In this document: positions 10,394 through 24,547 of the stretch, piece after piece | Layout: each line of letters opens with the position of its first letter | Position numbering within the stretch: the first letter of the stretch is position 1 | Assembly: GCF_003344865.1 (NCBI RefSeq) | Contig: NZ_CP031165.1 | Coordinates: forward strand, 1,803,910-1,867,909 | Direction of reading: 5' to 3' | From: Euzebya pacifica | Lineage (GTDB): Bacteria; Actinomycetota; Nitriliruptoria; Euzebyales; Euzebyaceae | Length of the DNA stretch: 64,000 nt | Notes under the pieces: model-generated | Told to the model about the DNA's origin: nothing | The model's database searches: none | The model's input: only the letters and a program-made list of their open reading frames with translations | Translations under genes and position numbers: made by a program

Positions 10394-11791
10394 ATGGTGC
10401 TCCCGATCACCGACGGGGCGTGGTTGATGATCGAGAGCGGGGAGGCACCGCAGCACGTCGGCGGCCTCATGGTCTTCGACTACCCGCCCGACGCATCACC
10501 GACGTGGCTGCACGACACCTGGCAGCGCCTGCGCACCGCCACGGACTTCGCGCCGCCGTTCTCCTACCGGTTGCGTCGCCCGTACGGACTGGCGGGCCTG
10601 TTCGACTGGGAACCCGACCCCGACATCGACCTGGACTACCACCTGCGGTTCTCGGCGCTGCCACGGCCCGGTCGGGTCCGCGAGCTGCTCGTGCTGGTCT
10701 CCCGCCTGCACTCCACGCTGCTGGATCGCCATCGCCCGCTGTGGGAGGTGCACCTGATCGAGGGACTGCAGCCCGAGCACGAGGGCGAACCGCCCCGCTT
10801 CGCGATGTACGCCAAGTTCCACCACTCCATGTTCGACGGTGTGGGCGCCATGCGGGTCATGCGCCGGATGTTCAGCGCCGACCCCGACCTGCGCGGCATG
10901 GCGGCCCCATGGGAGATCGCCTCGACCGCGGCGACCACCCCCTCGCCAGTGCCGGAGCCGCTGCGGTCGAGCCCCCTGGAGAAGCCCGGCCTGCTGGATC
11001 CGGTTCGGTCGCTCGGCACCATCGCCGGGACGCTGCGGGACCAGGCGAGGGCCACCCGACAGGGGGTGGAGGGTGAGGTCATGCCCTTCTCCGCACCCCG
11101 CAGCCTGCTCAACGGTCGGATCACCGGCTCGCGACGGTTCGCCGCCGACGGCTTCTCCTTCGAGCGGATGAGCGGCGTTGCCAAGGCGCTGGGCGTGTCC
11201 ATCAACGACGTTGCGCTCGCGATGTCGAGCCATGCGATGCGCACCTACCTGCTGGACCACATGGCCCTGCCCGACAAGCCCCTGACCGGGATGATCCCCG
11301 TCTCGGTTCGCACCGAGGACGACGGCCCGCAGGGCAACGCCCTGTCGTTCCTGGTGGTCGACCTCGGGACCGACATCGACGACCCGATCGACCGGCTCGA
11401 GCGCATCCGCACCTCGATGCAGCGTGGCAAGGACCGACTGGCGTCGATGAGCCGGTCCGAACGGGTCGGCTATGCCGTGGCGATCACCAGCCCCTATGTC
11501 ATCGGCCCGCTGCTCGGCATCGCCGGCCGCGGGCGTCCGCTGGCCAACGTCGTCATCTCCAACGTGCCCGGCCCGCGGGAGCCGCGCTACTTCGACGGGG
11601 CCCGCCTCCAGGGCATGTACCCGGCGTCGCTGCTGCAGCAGGGACAAGCGCTCAACATCACGCTGACGTCCTACGACACCGAGATGCAGTTCGGCCTGAC
11701 CGCCTGCCGCAAGACCCTGCCGCAGATGCAGCGCATGCTCGACCACCTGGACTCGGGCCTGCAGGAGCTGGAGAAGCTCACCGCGGCCTGA
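10394..11791 (+). CDS. wax ester synthase/diacylglycerol acyltransferase (WS/DGAT)
   Basis: A 465-residue WS/DGAT acyltransferase, which transfers acyl groups from acyl-CoA to long-chain alcohols or diacylglycerol to make storage lipids. The active-site motif is KFHHSMFDGVG (HHxxxDG, His143-His144 to Gly149). The N-terminal stretch and the C-terminal NVVISNVPGPREPRYF segment also match the family. The ATG at 10394 has AAGGGCGG upstream. Such genes occur in several copies in lipid-storing actinobacteria. Here it lies a few kilobases from beta-oxidation genes but not in their operon. It converges with the DUF4870 gene, with a shared hairpin between them. Confidence 0.9.
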   Translation: MVLPITDGAWLMIESGEAPQHVGGLMVFDYPPDASPTWLHDTWQRLRTATDFAPPFSYRLRRPYGLAGLFDWEPDPDIDLDYHLRFSALPRPGRVRELLVLVSRLHSTLLDRHRPLWEVHLIEGLQPEHEGEPPRFAMYAKFHHSMFDGVGAMRVMRRMFSADPDLRGMAAPWEIASTAATTPSPVPEPLRSSPLEKPGLLDPVRSLGTIAGTLRDQARATRQGVEGEVMPFSAPRSLLNGRITGSRRFAADGFSFERMSGVAKALGVSINDVALAMSSHAMRTYLLDHMALPDKPLTGMIPVSVRTEDDGPQGNALSFLVVDLGTDIDDPIDRLERIRTSMQRGKDRLASMSRSERVGYAVAITSPYVIGPLLGIAGRGRPLANVVISNVPGPREPRYFDGARLQGMYPASLLQQGQALNITLTSYDTEMQFGLTACRKTLPQMQRMLDHLDSGLQELEKLTAA

Positions 11792-11830
11792 ACACACCAT
11801 CGCCTGAACACACCGCCGCCCGAACGCGAA

Positions 11831-11858
11831 CACGGCGCCCCGTGGCCGGGGCGCCGTG
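11831..11858. terminator. bidirectional terminator-like hairpin
   Basis: An 11-bp perfect stem, CACGGCGCCCC paired with GGGGCGCCGTG around a GTGGCC loop, between the convergent WS/DGAT and DUF4870 genes. Confidence 0.75.
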
Positions 11859-11878
11859 GTCACACGAAGGGGTGAGTC

Positions 11879-12475
11879 CTAGGTGGGCTTGGAGGCCCAC
11901 TGCTCGGCGATGTCACCGATGATGGGCAGCTTGGTGTGCTTTATCTGGTAGCCCTGGACGCACATGAAGATGAACACGCCGAACGCGGCCAGCCAGAGCA
12001 GCAGCAGGAAGATGCCGAAGAGGTTGCTCACGAAGGTCAGCACGAAGAGGACCACGTAGACCGCGAACACGGCGATGGACAGCAGGACCGACTGGGCGCC
12101 GTGGAAGCGTGCTTCGGGGTTCTTCTGGGTGAGGTAGACGATCAGGCCACCGATCCACCCGAACAGGTAGGCGAGCAGCGAGGCCACGTTCGGTTCGAGA
12201 CCGCCACCACCGCTGCCGGACGGCTGCGCTCCCCATCCCGGCTGCTGGCCGGGTCCCTGGCCCGGCTGTGCACCCCACCCGGGCTGCTGGGCCGGGGGTG
12301 GCGGCTGGGCACCCCACCCCGGCTGCTGGCCGGCCGGAGGCTGCGGGGGTGCCGGTTGCTGTGGAGGCGGTGCCTGTCCCCAGCCCGGTTGCTGCTGCTG
12401 CGGAGGCGGCGGCTGCTGTCCCCACTGCTGACCTGGCTGGTTGCCTGGAGGCGGCGGTTGGTTCGGGTCGCTCAT
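11879..12475 (-). CDS. DUF4870-type membrane protein with Pro/Gln-rich repeat tail
   Basis: A 198-residue protein. The first ~110 residues are low-complexity and rich in Pro, Gln, Gly and Trp, with repeated QQPGWGAQP-like units; the last ~85 form a compact membrane domain with three hydrophobic segments (ASLLAYLFGWIGGLIVYLT, LLSIAVFAVYVVLFVLTFV, LLLLWLAAFGVFIFMCVQG), the pattern of DUF4870/Tic20-like proteins. The function is unknown; such N-terminal tails are common in actinobacterial membrane proteins. The ATG at 12475 has AAAGG upstream. It diverges from the radical SAM gene. Confidence 0.82.
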   Translation of the reverse strand: MSDPNQPPPPGNQPGQQWGQQPPPPQQQQPGWGQAPPPQQPAPPQPPAGQQPGWGAQPPPPAQQPGWGAQPGQGPGQQPGWGAQPSGSGGGGLEPNVASLLAYLFGWIGGLIVYLTQKNPEARFHGAQSVLLSIAVFAVYVVLFVLTFVSNLFGIFLLLLWLAAFGVFIFMCVQGYQIKHTKLPIIGDIAEQWASKPT

Positions 12476-12739
12476 CGCAGGATTGCCTTTCGGATGCAGA
12501 ACGCTGGAAAGTGCCGTTCTGGGGGCGTCGGTGACTGCAACCTAGACCACTCCCGGGTGGCACCCAACAGGTTTCACGAGGCTGTTCGATCTCCCGACGG
12601 GCGTTCATCGGGACGTGCAACGGTCACCTCGGTGCACCGTGGATACCCATCGGGTGGCGAGTACACTGCCCAGCAGACGTTCCCACGAGCGCCCCGGCGA
12701 TCCGCCGGTCGAGCGCCACCCCCATTCCTCGTCGAACAG

Positions 12740-14689
12740 ATGTCCCTGACCCAACAGTCCCAACGCTCGGTGTGGCCCGACCTGGAGCCGCACCTCCTGC
12801 GTGTCCGAAAGCCCGCCCGCTACGTCGGCGGCGAGGACAACATCGTGGTCAAGCAGCCACGGGACGGCGACACGTCGTGGCTCGTCTGCTACCCCGACAC
12901 CTACGAGGTCGGGCAGCCCAACCAGGGCGTGCAGATCCTCTACGAAGTCCTCAACGAGGTCGACGGGACCCGGGCCGAGCGCGGGTTCGCGCCGTGGCCC
13001 GACATGGACGAGATCATGCGGGAGGAAGGCATTCCCTTCTTCTCCCTCGAGAACCACCTCCCGGCCGGATCCTTCGACGTGGTGGCCTTCTCGCTGTCCG
13101 CGGAGGTCGGCTACACCAACCTCCTCAACTGCCTGGACCTGGCCGGCATCCCCCTGCGGGCGGCCGACCGTGGGCCCGACGATCCGATCGTGATGATCGG
13201 CGGGCACGCCTCGTTCAACCCCGAACCGCTGGCGCCCTTCGTCGACGTGGCCTGCGCGGGTGACGGCGAGGAGTTCGTGCTGGAGGTCGACAACGTCCTC
13301 AAGCAGGTAAGCAACCGCGCCGAGCGGCTGGACCACATCGCCGACATCTCCGGCGCCTACCTGCCCGACCGCTACCGGCCCGACTACCTCGAGCCCCGCG
13401 ACGGCGAGCCGCACGGCCGCCTGCGCGGCATCTTCCCGGTCGAGAAGGGCACCGCCAACCGCGTGCCCAAGCGCACGGTCACCGACCTCGACGAGTGGCC
13501 GTACCCCAAGAAGCAGATCGTGCCGCTGACCGAGACGGTCCACGAGCGCTACGCCGTGGAGATCTTCCGCGGCTGCACCCGTGGCTGCCGCTTCTGCCAG
13601 GCCGGCATGATCACGCGCCCCGTGCGCGAGCGGTCGTCGGCCACCGTCCAGAAGATGGTCGCCGAGGGCCTGAAGAACTCCGGGTTCGAGGAGGTCGGCC
13701 TGCTGTCGCTGTCCTCTGCCGACCACGCGGAGATCCGCGGGATGTGCGGGGACCTCGCCGACACCTACGAGGGCACCGCCACCTCGCTGGCGCTGCCGTC
13801 CACTCGTGTCGACGCCTTCAACGTCGAGCTGGCCGACGAGCTGGTTCGCAACGGTCGCCGGACCGGCCTGACGTTCGCCCCCGAAGCGGGCAGCGAACGC
13901 ATGCGCAAGGTCATCAACAAGATGGTCAGCGAGGACGACATGCTCCGCACCGCGGAGACGGCGTTCGGCAACGGCTGGCGCCACATCAAGCTCTACTTCA
14001 TGATCGGCCTCCCCACGGAGACCGACGACGACGTCATCGCAATCGCCGACCTGGGCCTGAAGGTCCTGGAGCTCGGCAAGTCCTACGGTCGCAAGAACAA
14101 GGTCACCGTCTCCGTCGGTGGGTTCGTGCCCAAGCCCCACACACCGTTCCAGTGGGCCGCACAGGACTCCCCGGAGGAAACCGACCGCAAGCTGGGTCTG
14201 ATCAAGACCCGGGTTGCCCGCGACCGCAACCTCAACCTCCGCTACCACGATCCCTACCCGGGACAGATCGAGGGGCTGCTCGCCCGTGGTGACCGCAGGG
14301 TCGCCGACGTGGTCGAGCGAGCCTGGAAGCTCGGCGCCCGGTTCGATGGCTGGGACGAGCTGTTCGACTACAACACCTGGATGCAGGCCGCCGACGAGGT
14401 CGGCGTGGACGTCGGCTGGTACTGCCAGCGCGAACGTGCATCCAACGAGGTGTTCCCGTGGGACCAGCTCGACTCGGGCCTCGAGAAGGACTGGTTGTGG
14501 CAGGACTATCGCGACGCCGTCGATCCCCAGGGCTCCTCGGGCCCATCCGAAATCGACGACTGCCGCTGGACTCCCTGCTACGACTGCGGCGTGTGCCCCT
14601 CCCTGGATCTCGCGAACCAGACCGCACATGCCCAGCCGTCGCAGCAGCACAGCAGGCGCCTCCCCATCCTCAGTGCGCGCCCGGGTTAG
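12740..14689 (+). CDS. B12-binding radical SAM protein (TIGR03960 type)
   Basis: A 649-residue radical SAM protein. The N-terminal ~200 residues form a cobalamin-binding-like domain (YPDTYEVGQPNQGVQIL; VMIGGHASFNPEPLAPF). The 4Fe-4S/SAM motif is RGCTRGCRFCQAG, with Cys279, Cys283 and Cys286. The substrate is unknown. In many actinobacteria and firmicutes this family sits directly before a DUF2344 gene and near rne/rng, as here. The ATG at 12740 is the first that gives the family N-terminus; the frame is open further upstream but repetitive there. TACACT at 12668-12673 may be its -10 box. Its last 17 nt overlap the next gene. Confidence 0.9.
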   Translation: MSLTQQSQRSVWPDLEPHLLRVRKPARYVGGEDNIVVKQPRDGDTSWLVCYPDTYEVGQPNQGVQILYEVLNEVDGTRAERGFAPWPDMDEIMREEGIPFFSLENHLPAGSFDVVAFSLSAEVGYTNLLNCLDLAGIPLRAADRGPDDPIVMIGGHASFNPEPLAPFVDVACAGDGEEFVLEVDNVLKQVSNRAERLDHIADISGAYLPDRYRPDYLEPRDGEPHGRLRGIFPVEKGTANRVPKRTVTDLDEWPYPKKQIVPLTETVHERYAVEIFRGCTRGCRFCQAGMITRPVRERSSATVQKMVAEGLKNSGFEEVGLLSLSSADHAEIRGMCGDLADTYEGTATSLALPSTRVDAFNVELADELVRNGRRTGLTFAPEAGSERMRKVINKMVSEDDMLRTAETAFGNGWRHIKLYFMIGLPTETDDDVIAIADLGLKVLELGKSYGRKNKVTVSVGGFVPKPHTPFQWAAQDSPEETDRKLGLIKTRVARDRNLNLRYHDPYPGQIEGLLARGDRRVADVVERAWKLGARFDGWDELFDYNTWMQAADEVGVDVGWYCQRERASNEVFPWDQLDSGLEKDWLWQDYRDAVDPQGSSGPSEIDDCRWTPCYDCGVCPSLDLANQTAHAQPSQQHSRRLPILSARPG

Positions 14690-15436
14690 GTTCTCCAAGG
14701 CCGGGAAGCTCCGGTACATCAGCGCGATCGACCTCGGCAGGGTCTGGGAACGAGCCCTGCGGAAGGCCGATCTGCCGATCGCGTACTCGGAGGGGTTCAG
14801 CCCCCACCCGAAGGTCAGCTTCGGCGACGCCCTTCCGCTGGGCTTCGGTTCGACCGCCGAGTTCGCCGAGCTGACGTTCGCCGGGCCGATCGACCTCGCC
14901 GACATGACCACGCGGATCAACGCCGCGTTCCCCGACGGCATCGACGTGCTCGATGCCGCTGAGGTCGAGGACGGGGCACCGCGGCTGGGCAAGCGCCTGC
15001 AGGCCTCCATGTGGGTGCTGGAGTACACGACGGCCGCCGGTGTTGCCGAGGCCGTGGCAGCCATGCCCGCCGAGGGCCCCCTCGAGGTCGAGCGCGAGCG
15101 CAAGGGCCGCATGGTCACCGCTGACCTCCGCCCCCCGCTCGTCGGCATCGTGGCCGACGGCGCCACCGTGCGCGCCATCGTGCGCCACCCAGGTTTCATC
15201 CCCGACGACGCCGGATCCGGACCCGCAGTCCGTGCCGACGACGTCCACAGCGTGCTCGGCATCGAGCACCGCCCGACCTTGATCACGCGCGCCGCACAGG
15301 GGCTCGTGAGCGACGATCAATCCGGCATCGACGACGCCCTGCGAGGGACCACCACACCGTTGGTCCCCGCCGATGGCTCCCCCTCGGGGACAGCCACCGG
15401 GCCGTCCGTGCCGTCACCAGCACCAGAGGAGCCCGC

Positions 15437-15440
<4 letters not shown>
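14673..15440 (+). CDS. TIGR03936/DUF2344 radical-SAM-linked protein
   Basis: A 255-residue partner of the preceding radical SAM protein. It begins VRARVRFSKAGKLRYIS at a GTG overlapping the previous gene by 17 nt and carries the family hallmark EGFSPHPKVSFGDALPLGFG. Some genomes fuse the two proteins, which supports a physical partnership; the reaction is not known. The C-terminal ~40 residues are a Thr/Pro/Ser-rich tail. The next gene (rne) starts within its last codons, so translation is probably coupled across all three genes. Confidence 0.88.
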
Positions 15441-17901
<2,461 letters not shown>

Positions 17902-17926
<25 letters not shown>

Positions 17927-18014
17927 CCTGCGGAGCGAAGGTCCTCCACTGGGTTGGAGGCCGCGCGAAGGCGCCTGGCCGGGCTGACATCGTGGAGGAC
18001 CTGCTCGCGTAGCC
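17902..18014 (+). repeat. 27-bp direct repeat spanning the rne stop codon, with an inverted part
   Basis: The 27 nt at 17902-17928 recur exactly at 17988-18014 (core GGAGGACCTGCTCGCGTAGC). Between them, GCGAAGGTCCTCC at 17937-17946 and flanking bases is nearly the inverted complement of GGAGGACCTGCTCGC, so the first copy can fold into a hairpin across the rne stop. A shorter GCTCGCGTAG piece follows at about 18025. This looks like a repeat element or a local duplication at the end of rne. Confidence 0.7.
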
Positions 18015-18043
18015 GCGTGGTGACGCTCGCGTAGAAATCTCGG

Positions 18044-18067
18044 GCGGGTGGGTGTGAACCCACCCGC
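18044..18067. terminator. terminator-like hairpin with GTGA tetraloop
   Basis: Perfect 10-bp stem GCGGGTGGGT/ACCCACCCGC closed by GTGA, a GNRA-type tetraloop, between rne and coxB. It probably separates the rne unit from the oxidase operon. Confidence 0.75.
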
Positions 18068-18086
18068 GCTCGGGTAGTGACGTCGC

Positions 18087-19030
18087 GTGCGTCGCGTCCC
18101 GGGAACCGAGGTGGCTGCTGTGTGGGGCAGCCTCGATCCGCGTGGACCCGCGGCGAGGAGCATCGACGACCTCTGGGTCCTCATGCTGGTCCTCGGCATC
18201 GTGGCGTTCGCGATCTTCGCCGTCCTGCTGGTCGTGGGCATCCGCCGACGCGCCACCCTGGACGAGGAACGGCCCAGCAACCGGCTGATCGTCTGGGGCG
18301 GGATCGTCCTGCCGGTCGTCGTCGTCGGGGCGGTCCTCGTCGCGACGCTCGACACCATGGCCACCACCGCGGCCGAGGCCCCCGAGGACGCCCTGACCGT
18401 GGAGGTGACCGGGCACCAGTTCTGGTGGGAGGTCCGCTACCCCGACGCCGACGTGGTCACCGCCAACGAGGTCCACATCCCGGCCGGTGAACAGGTCGCC
18501 ATCGAGCTGACCTCCAGCGACGTGGTGCACTCGTTCTGGATTCCGCAGCTGACCGGAAAGCTCGACGCGCTCCCGGACGGGACCCACACGCTGGTCATCG
18601 AGGCCGACGAACCCGGCGAGTACCGCGGTACGTGCGCGGAGTTCTGCGGGATCCAGCACGCCAACATGGGCGTGCTCGTGATCGCCCACGATCCAGCGGA
18701 CTTCGACGCCTGGCTGGCCGCGCAGGCCGAACCGGCGGTCGAACCCGAGGACGAGCTGGCGATGCAGGGCCGGGACCTCGTCGCCGGGGCCAGCACCTGC
18801 ATGGAGTGCCACACCATGAACGGGTCGACCAACGACGGCCCCCCGGCGCCCGACCTGACGCACTTCGCCAGCCGCCGGACCATCGCCGCCCGGACGCTGC
18901 CGAACACCCCCGAGGCCCTCGCCCGCTGGCTGGACGACCCCCAGCACGTCAAGCCCGGCGCCCTGATGGAGGCGCCCAACATGACCGACGCCGAGCTCGA
19001 GGCGGTCCACGCCTACCTGGAGTCCCTGGA

Positions 19031-19034
<4 letters not shown>
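18087..19034 (+). CDS. coxB: cytochrome c oxidase subunit II fused to cytochrome c (caa3 type)
   Basis: A 315-residue subunit that takes electrons and passes them to subunit I. Two N-terminal membrane helices (about residues 27-51 and 67-87) anchor a cupredoxin domain whose CuA ligands are all present: His148, then CAEFCGIQHANM (Cys183, Glu185, Cys187, His191, Met194). It is followed by a class I cytochrome c domain with CMECH (Cys238-His242) and a likely Met ligand near 294-299, as in caa3 oxidases. No lipobox was seen. The GTG at 18087 was taken; the next GTG inside is possible. Its stop overlaps the coxA start (ATGA). Confidence 0.93.
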
Positions 19035-21600
<2,566 letters not shown>

Positions 21601-21604
<4 letters not shown>

Positions 21605-22095
21605 CCGACGGCCGTCCCGACCCCCGCACCGAATCCGCGGTCGAACCCGTCCCCCGACACGACGGCACCCCACCCGTTCGCTGGCTGCTGTTCATCGGCG
21701 GCCCGATCCTGTTCGGGGTGCACTTCCTGGTCGTCTACCTCACCACCGAGGCCGCGTGCGCGGTGGCCCCACCTGCTGATCGGTTGGCCACGTCCGTGAC
21801 GGTGGTCGCCACCGGCGTGGCCGTCCTCGTGGGCGCCGCCATCACCTGGGCCAGCTACCGCTGGTGGCGAGAGATGGAGCCGCAGCGCGACGAAGGCGGA
21901 CGCATCCGTGCCGCGAGGCGGAGGGGCGTGGGCCCCAGCGCCGAGACAGAAGTGCCCGAGGGCCCCGACGGCAGCGCCGACCCGGGCCCGCTGCGCGACT
22001 CCTCCCTCGCCCTGACCAGCACCATGCTCTGCGCGCTGTTCACGGTGTCGGTCCTGGTCGTCGGGTTGCCCGCCCTGGTCCTGCCCGCCTGCTGA
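21601..22095 (+). CDS. small membrane protein of the oxidase cluster
   Basis: A 164-residue protein with two membrane helices near the N-terminus (WLLFIGGPILFGVHFLVVYL and a second around residues 65-80), a charged hydrophilic loop, and a third hydrophobic segment at the C-terminus. I do not recognise the family. The overlapping start with coxA (ATGA) and the overlapping end with ctaG show that it belongs to the oxidase operon, so it may be a subunit IV-like or assembly protein. This is inferred from position only. Confidence 0.78.
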
Positions 22096-22922
22096 TGACC
22101 GGCACGACGACCGGCGTCTCGTGGACCCAGTGGACCCTGGAACCCATCGCGCTGCTCGCCATCGTGGTCGTCGGCGGGCTGTACCTGCGGGGTGGGGCAC
22201 AGGGGTCGGCGGCTCCGGACCAGCGGCGTCGTGGCGCGGCCCTCGGCGCGGCGCTCGTGCTGCTCGGCATCGCCGTGATGTCGCCGCTCGACGTGGCCGC
22301 CGGACGGTTGGCGTCGGCGCACATGGTCCAGCACCTGCTGCTCGGGTTGGTCGTGGCACCCCTGCTGGTCCTCGCCGCACCGGGCCCGCGGGTGCTTCGC
22401 GCCGTCCCCCGCGACGTCGTGGCGCGAGGGATGCGGATCGGCCGGGTGCTGCGCATCGTGCCGGGGCCGGCATGGTGGCGGCGCATGGACGTGGCCTGGC
22501 TGGCCAACATCGCGGTGCTGTGGGGGTGGCATGCGGCGGTGCCCTACGACGCCGCCCTGCGCAACGAGCTGGTCCACGTGCTGCAGCACGGCAGCTGGCT
22601 GCTGGCGGGCTGGCTGTGGTGGCGGGTCGTGCTGCGCCATCGGACGGCCCAACCCGGCATCCGGCTGCTGTTCGTCTTCACCACCGCCATGGCGACGGTC
22701 TTCCTGGCGGCCCTGATGACCTTCGCCGGGACCGCCTGGTACGACGGCTACCGCGGCATCGCCGACACGACGGGGCTGACCCCGCTGGCCGACCAGCAGC
22801 TCGCCGGGGCCCTAATGTGGGTCCCCGGCGGGCTGGTGTACCCAGCGACGGCCCTGTGGCTGCTGGTCGGTTGGTTGCGGGCGATCGACCTGGAGTCTCA
22901 GCAGCCCAGGGCGGCGGCGTAG
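22095..22922 (+). CDS. ctaG: CtaG-type cytochrome c oxidase assembly factor
   Basis: A 275-residue polytopic membrane protein of the caa3_CtaG family, implicated in maturation of caa3 oxidases. About seven hydrophobic segments are present, with the family histidines in SAHMVQHLLLG and in NELVHVLQHGSWL. It starts in the stop codon of the previous gene (TGATG) and ends overlapping by 25 nt the oppositely oriented gene at 22898. It is the last gene of the four-gene oxidase operon. Confidence 0.88.
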   Translation: MTGTTTGVSWTQWTLEPIALLAIVVVGGLYLRGGAQGSAAPDQRRRGAALGAALVLLGIAVMSPLDVAAGRLASAHMVQHLLLGLVVAPLLVLAAPGPRVLRAVPRDVVARGMRIGRVLRIVPGPAWWRRMDVAWLANIAVLWGWHAAVPYDAALRNELVHVLQHGSWLLAGWLWWRVVLRHRTAQPGIRLLFVFTTAMATVFLAALMTFAGTAWYDGYRGIADTTGLTPLADQQLAGALMWVPGGLVYPATALWLLVGWLRAIDLESQQPRAAA

Positions 22923-23938
22923 CTCTCCTCGACCGTCAGGGTCGTGCCGCCCTCAATGGTGCCGTCGGCGTTGACCGCGTCGGCGTACTGGCGCAGGACC
23001 TGCGGGTAGGCCCCCTCCGCGGACATCTCGTCCAGGATCGGCCAGCCGTGGGCCGAGGCGAGGGCATCGCGGGCCGTCGTGGCTCGGGTGTCGTCGCCAA
23101 CACCGCGGGCAGCGATCCACTCCTCGATCCAGCCACAGGCAACAGCACCGGTGACCGCTGCGCCGAGCTGATAGCGGTCGTTGGTGGATTCCGCGCCCTC
23201 CAGGGCTGCCTGGTCGAAGCCGGGCGGCAGGGGCAGGCCGTCGAGCATCTGGCTGACCACGGTGCCTCGTTGGGAGGGCGAGATCGCGGAGTCGGGCAGC
23301 GCGGCGCTCCACTCCTCCGGTGTGGCCGGCGCCAGCGACGCCGCGAGTGCGGTGAACGCCTCGGCATCCATGCCACCTCCGCGGAGCTCCAGCGAGCGCA
23401 CGTCATCGGTCCAGAGGGCCGTGTGGTCGGTCGCGGCGTACGCCATCAGGTCGGCCTGCCGGCCGTCGACCACGATCTGGTCGAGCGGGGTGGTGGAGGT
23501 TCGTCGGTCGGCGAGCCATCCGCTGTGCTCCTCCGCAGGCCGCCAGTGCAGGTCCATCGACCCCTCGGGACCGCTGAACGTCGCCTCGCCGAAGCTGTCG
23601 GACTGCACGTCCACGCGGTCCAGGTTCCAGCCCTCGGCTGTCAGCAACAGGTGGGGGCCGACGTCACCGAAGACCTGGGTGCCCCCGTCGCCGACGGCGT
23701 TGGGAGCCGGCGCCACACGGACGACCACCACGACCAGCAGGGCAACCAGGCCAGCGGCCACGGCGCCGAAGGCCCACGGGGCGCGATCTCCCCTCGAGAG
23801 GGCGCGGGCAGGCCGTGCGGCGGGGCGGGGCGTGTCGGCGATCCGGCTGACCACGTCGGAGGTGGCCGACCTGACCGCGGCGGTGCGGGGACGGGCGGGG
23901 TCGTGGGCACGGAGCGTGTCGAGCAGGTCGTTGGTCAT
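22898..23938 (-). CDS. single-pass membrane protein, partner of the ECF sigma factor
   Basis: A 346-residue protein with an N-terminal cytoplasmic region (about 1-52), one membrane helix (about 53-73, WAFGAVAAGLVALLVVVVV) and an outer domain of ~270 residues. The start overlaps the end of the ECF sigma gene (ATGA), so the two are translationally coupled. That position and topology fit a regulator of the sigma factor, but no HxxxCxxC zinc anti-sigma motif is visible. It could also be an effector co-expressed with the sigma factor. Its end overlaps ctaG tail-to-tail. Confidence 0.75.
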   Translation of the reverse strand: MTNDLLDTLRAHDPARPRTAAVRSATSDVVSRIADTPRPAARPARALSRGDRAPWAFGAVAAGLVALLVVVVVRVAPAPNAVGDGGTQVFGDVGPHLLLTAEGWNLDRVDVQSDSFGEATFSGPEGSMDLHWRPAEEHSGWLADRRTSTTPLDQIVVDGRQADLMAYAATDHTALWTDDVRSLELRGGGMDAEAFTALAASLAPATPEEWSAALPDSAISPSQRGTVVSQMLDGLPLPPGFDQAALEGAESTNDRYQLGAAVTGAVACGWIEEWIAARGVGDDTRATTARDALASAHGWPILDEMSAEGAYPQVLRQYADAVNADGTIEGGTTLTVEESYAAALGC

Positions 23939-24456
23939 CGGGTTCCCTCCAGGGCAGGGGTGGACGCGGGGATGTCGAGCTCGGCCTCGAGCCGTTTCCT
24001 GGCCCGGTGGAGGCGGGTGCGGGCAGCGTCCGGTGACACGCCGAGCACCACCGCGGCCTCTGCGGGGGACAGCTGCTCCCACGCGACGAGGTAGAGGACC
24101 TCGCGGTCGCGTTCGGGCAGCCGCGAGATGGCCTCCATGACCGGGCTGTCGGGTGGTGACCCCGGCGGCGCGGCGGCCAGCGCAGGGCCGAGCTGGTCGG
24201 TCAGCCGACCGAGCAGGCGGGTGCGTCGGCGCGTGCTCCGCCGGCTGTTGGCAAGCTGTCGTCGGGCAACCCCGAACAGCCACAGGCGGGCCTCGTGCCC
24301 CGGGGGTACGTCGTCGAGCCGTCGCCAGGCGACCAGGAAGGTCTCGGCGATGACGTCGGCGGCGTCGTCTGGCGACGCCGTGCGCCGGGTGACGTAGGCC
24401 ACCAGGTCGTCGGCGTGCGCGTCGTGCAGGGCGCGGAGTCGGTCGTTGTCGTCCAT
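23935..24456 (-). CDS. ECF-family RNA polymerase sigma factor
   Basis: A 173-residue two-domain sigma factor. Region 2 (about residues 8-65) includes DDAADVIAETFLVAWRRLDD and LWLFGVARRQLANSRR; region 4 (about 110-160) is the helix-turn-helix RLPERDREVLYLVAWEQLSP then AEAAVVLGVSPDAARTRLHRA. GAGAGGG precedes the ATG at 24456. It forms an overlapping two-gene unit with the membrane protein downstream. The stimulus and target promoters are unknown. Confidence 0.92.
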   Translation of the reverse strand: MDDNDRLRALHDAHADDLVAYVTRRTASPDDAADVIAETFLVAWRRLDDVPPGHEARLWLFGVARRQLANSRRSTRRRTRLLGRLTDQLGPALAAAPPGSPPDSPVMEAISRLPERDREVLYLVAWEQLSPAEAAVVLGVSPDAARTRLHRARKRLEAELDIPASTPALEGTR

Positions 24457-24494
24457 TCACCCTCTCATGTCCGGGAGTGACGACAACGTGACAC

Positions 24495-24527
24495 GTCCGA
24501 CCGACAGGTCGAACGTGTCGGCCGGAC
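24495..24527 (-). terminator. terminator-like hairpin after the PNPOx-fold gene
   Basis: The stem GTCCGaCCGACA/TGTCGGcCGGAC (one mismatch) around GGTCGAACG lies just downstream of the leftward PNPOx gene and before the sigma gene. Confidence 0.6.
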
Positions 24528-24547
24528 AGGGTGCCCGGTAGGGCGGT

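Noticed and set aside
12605-15286. 893-residue antisense frame over the radical SAM gene
   Set aside because: It is a compositional shadow of the coding strand with no recognisable motif.
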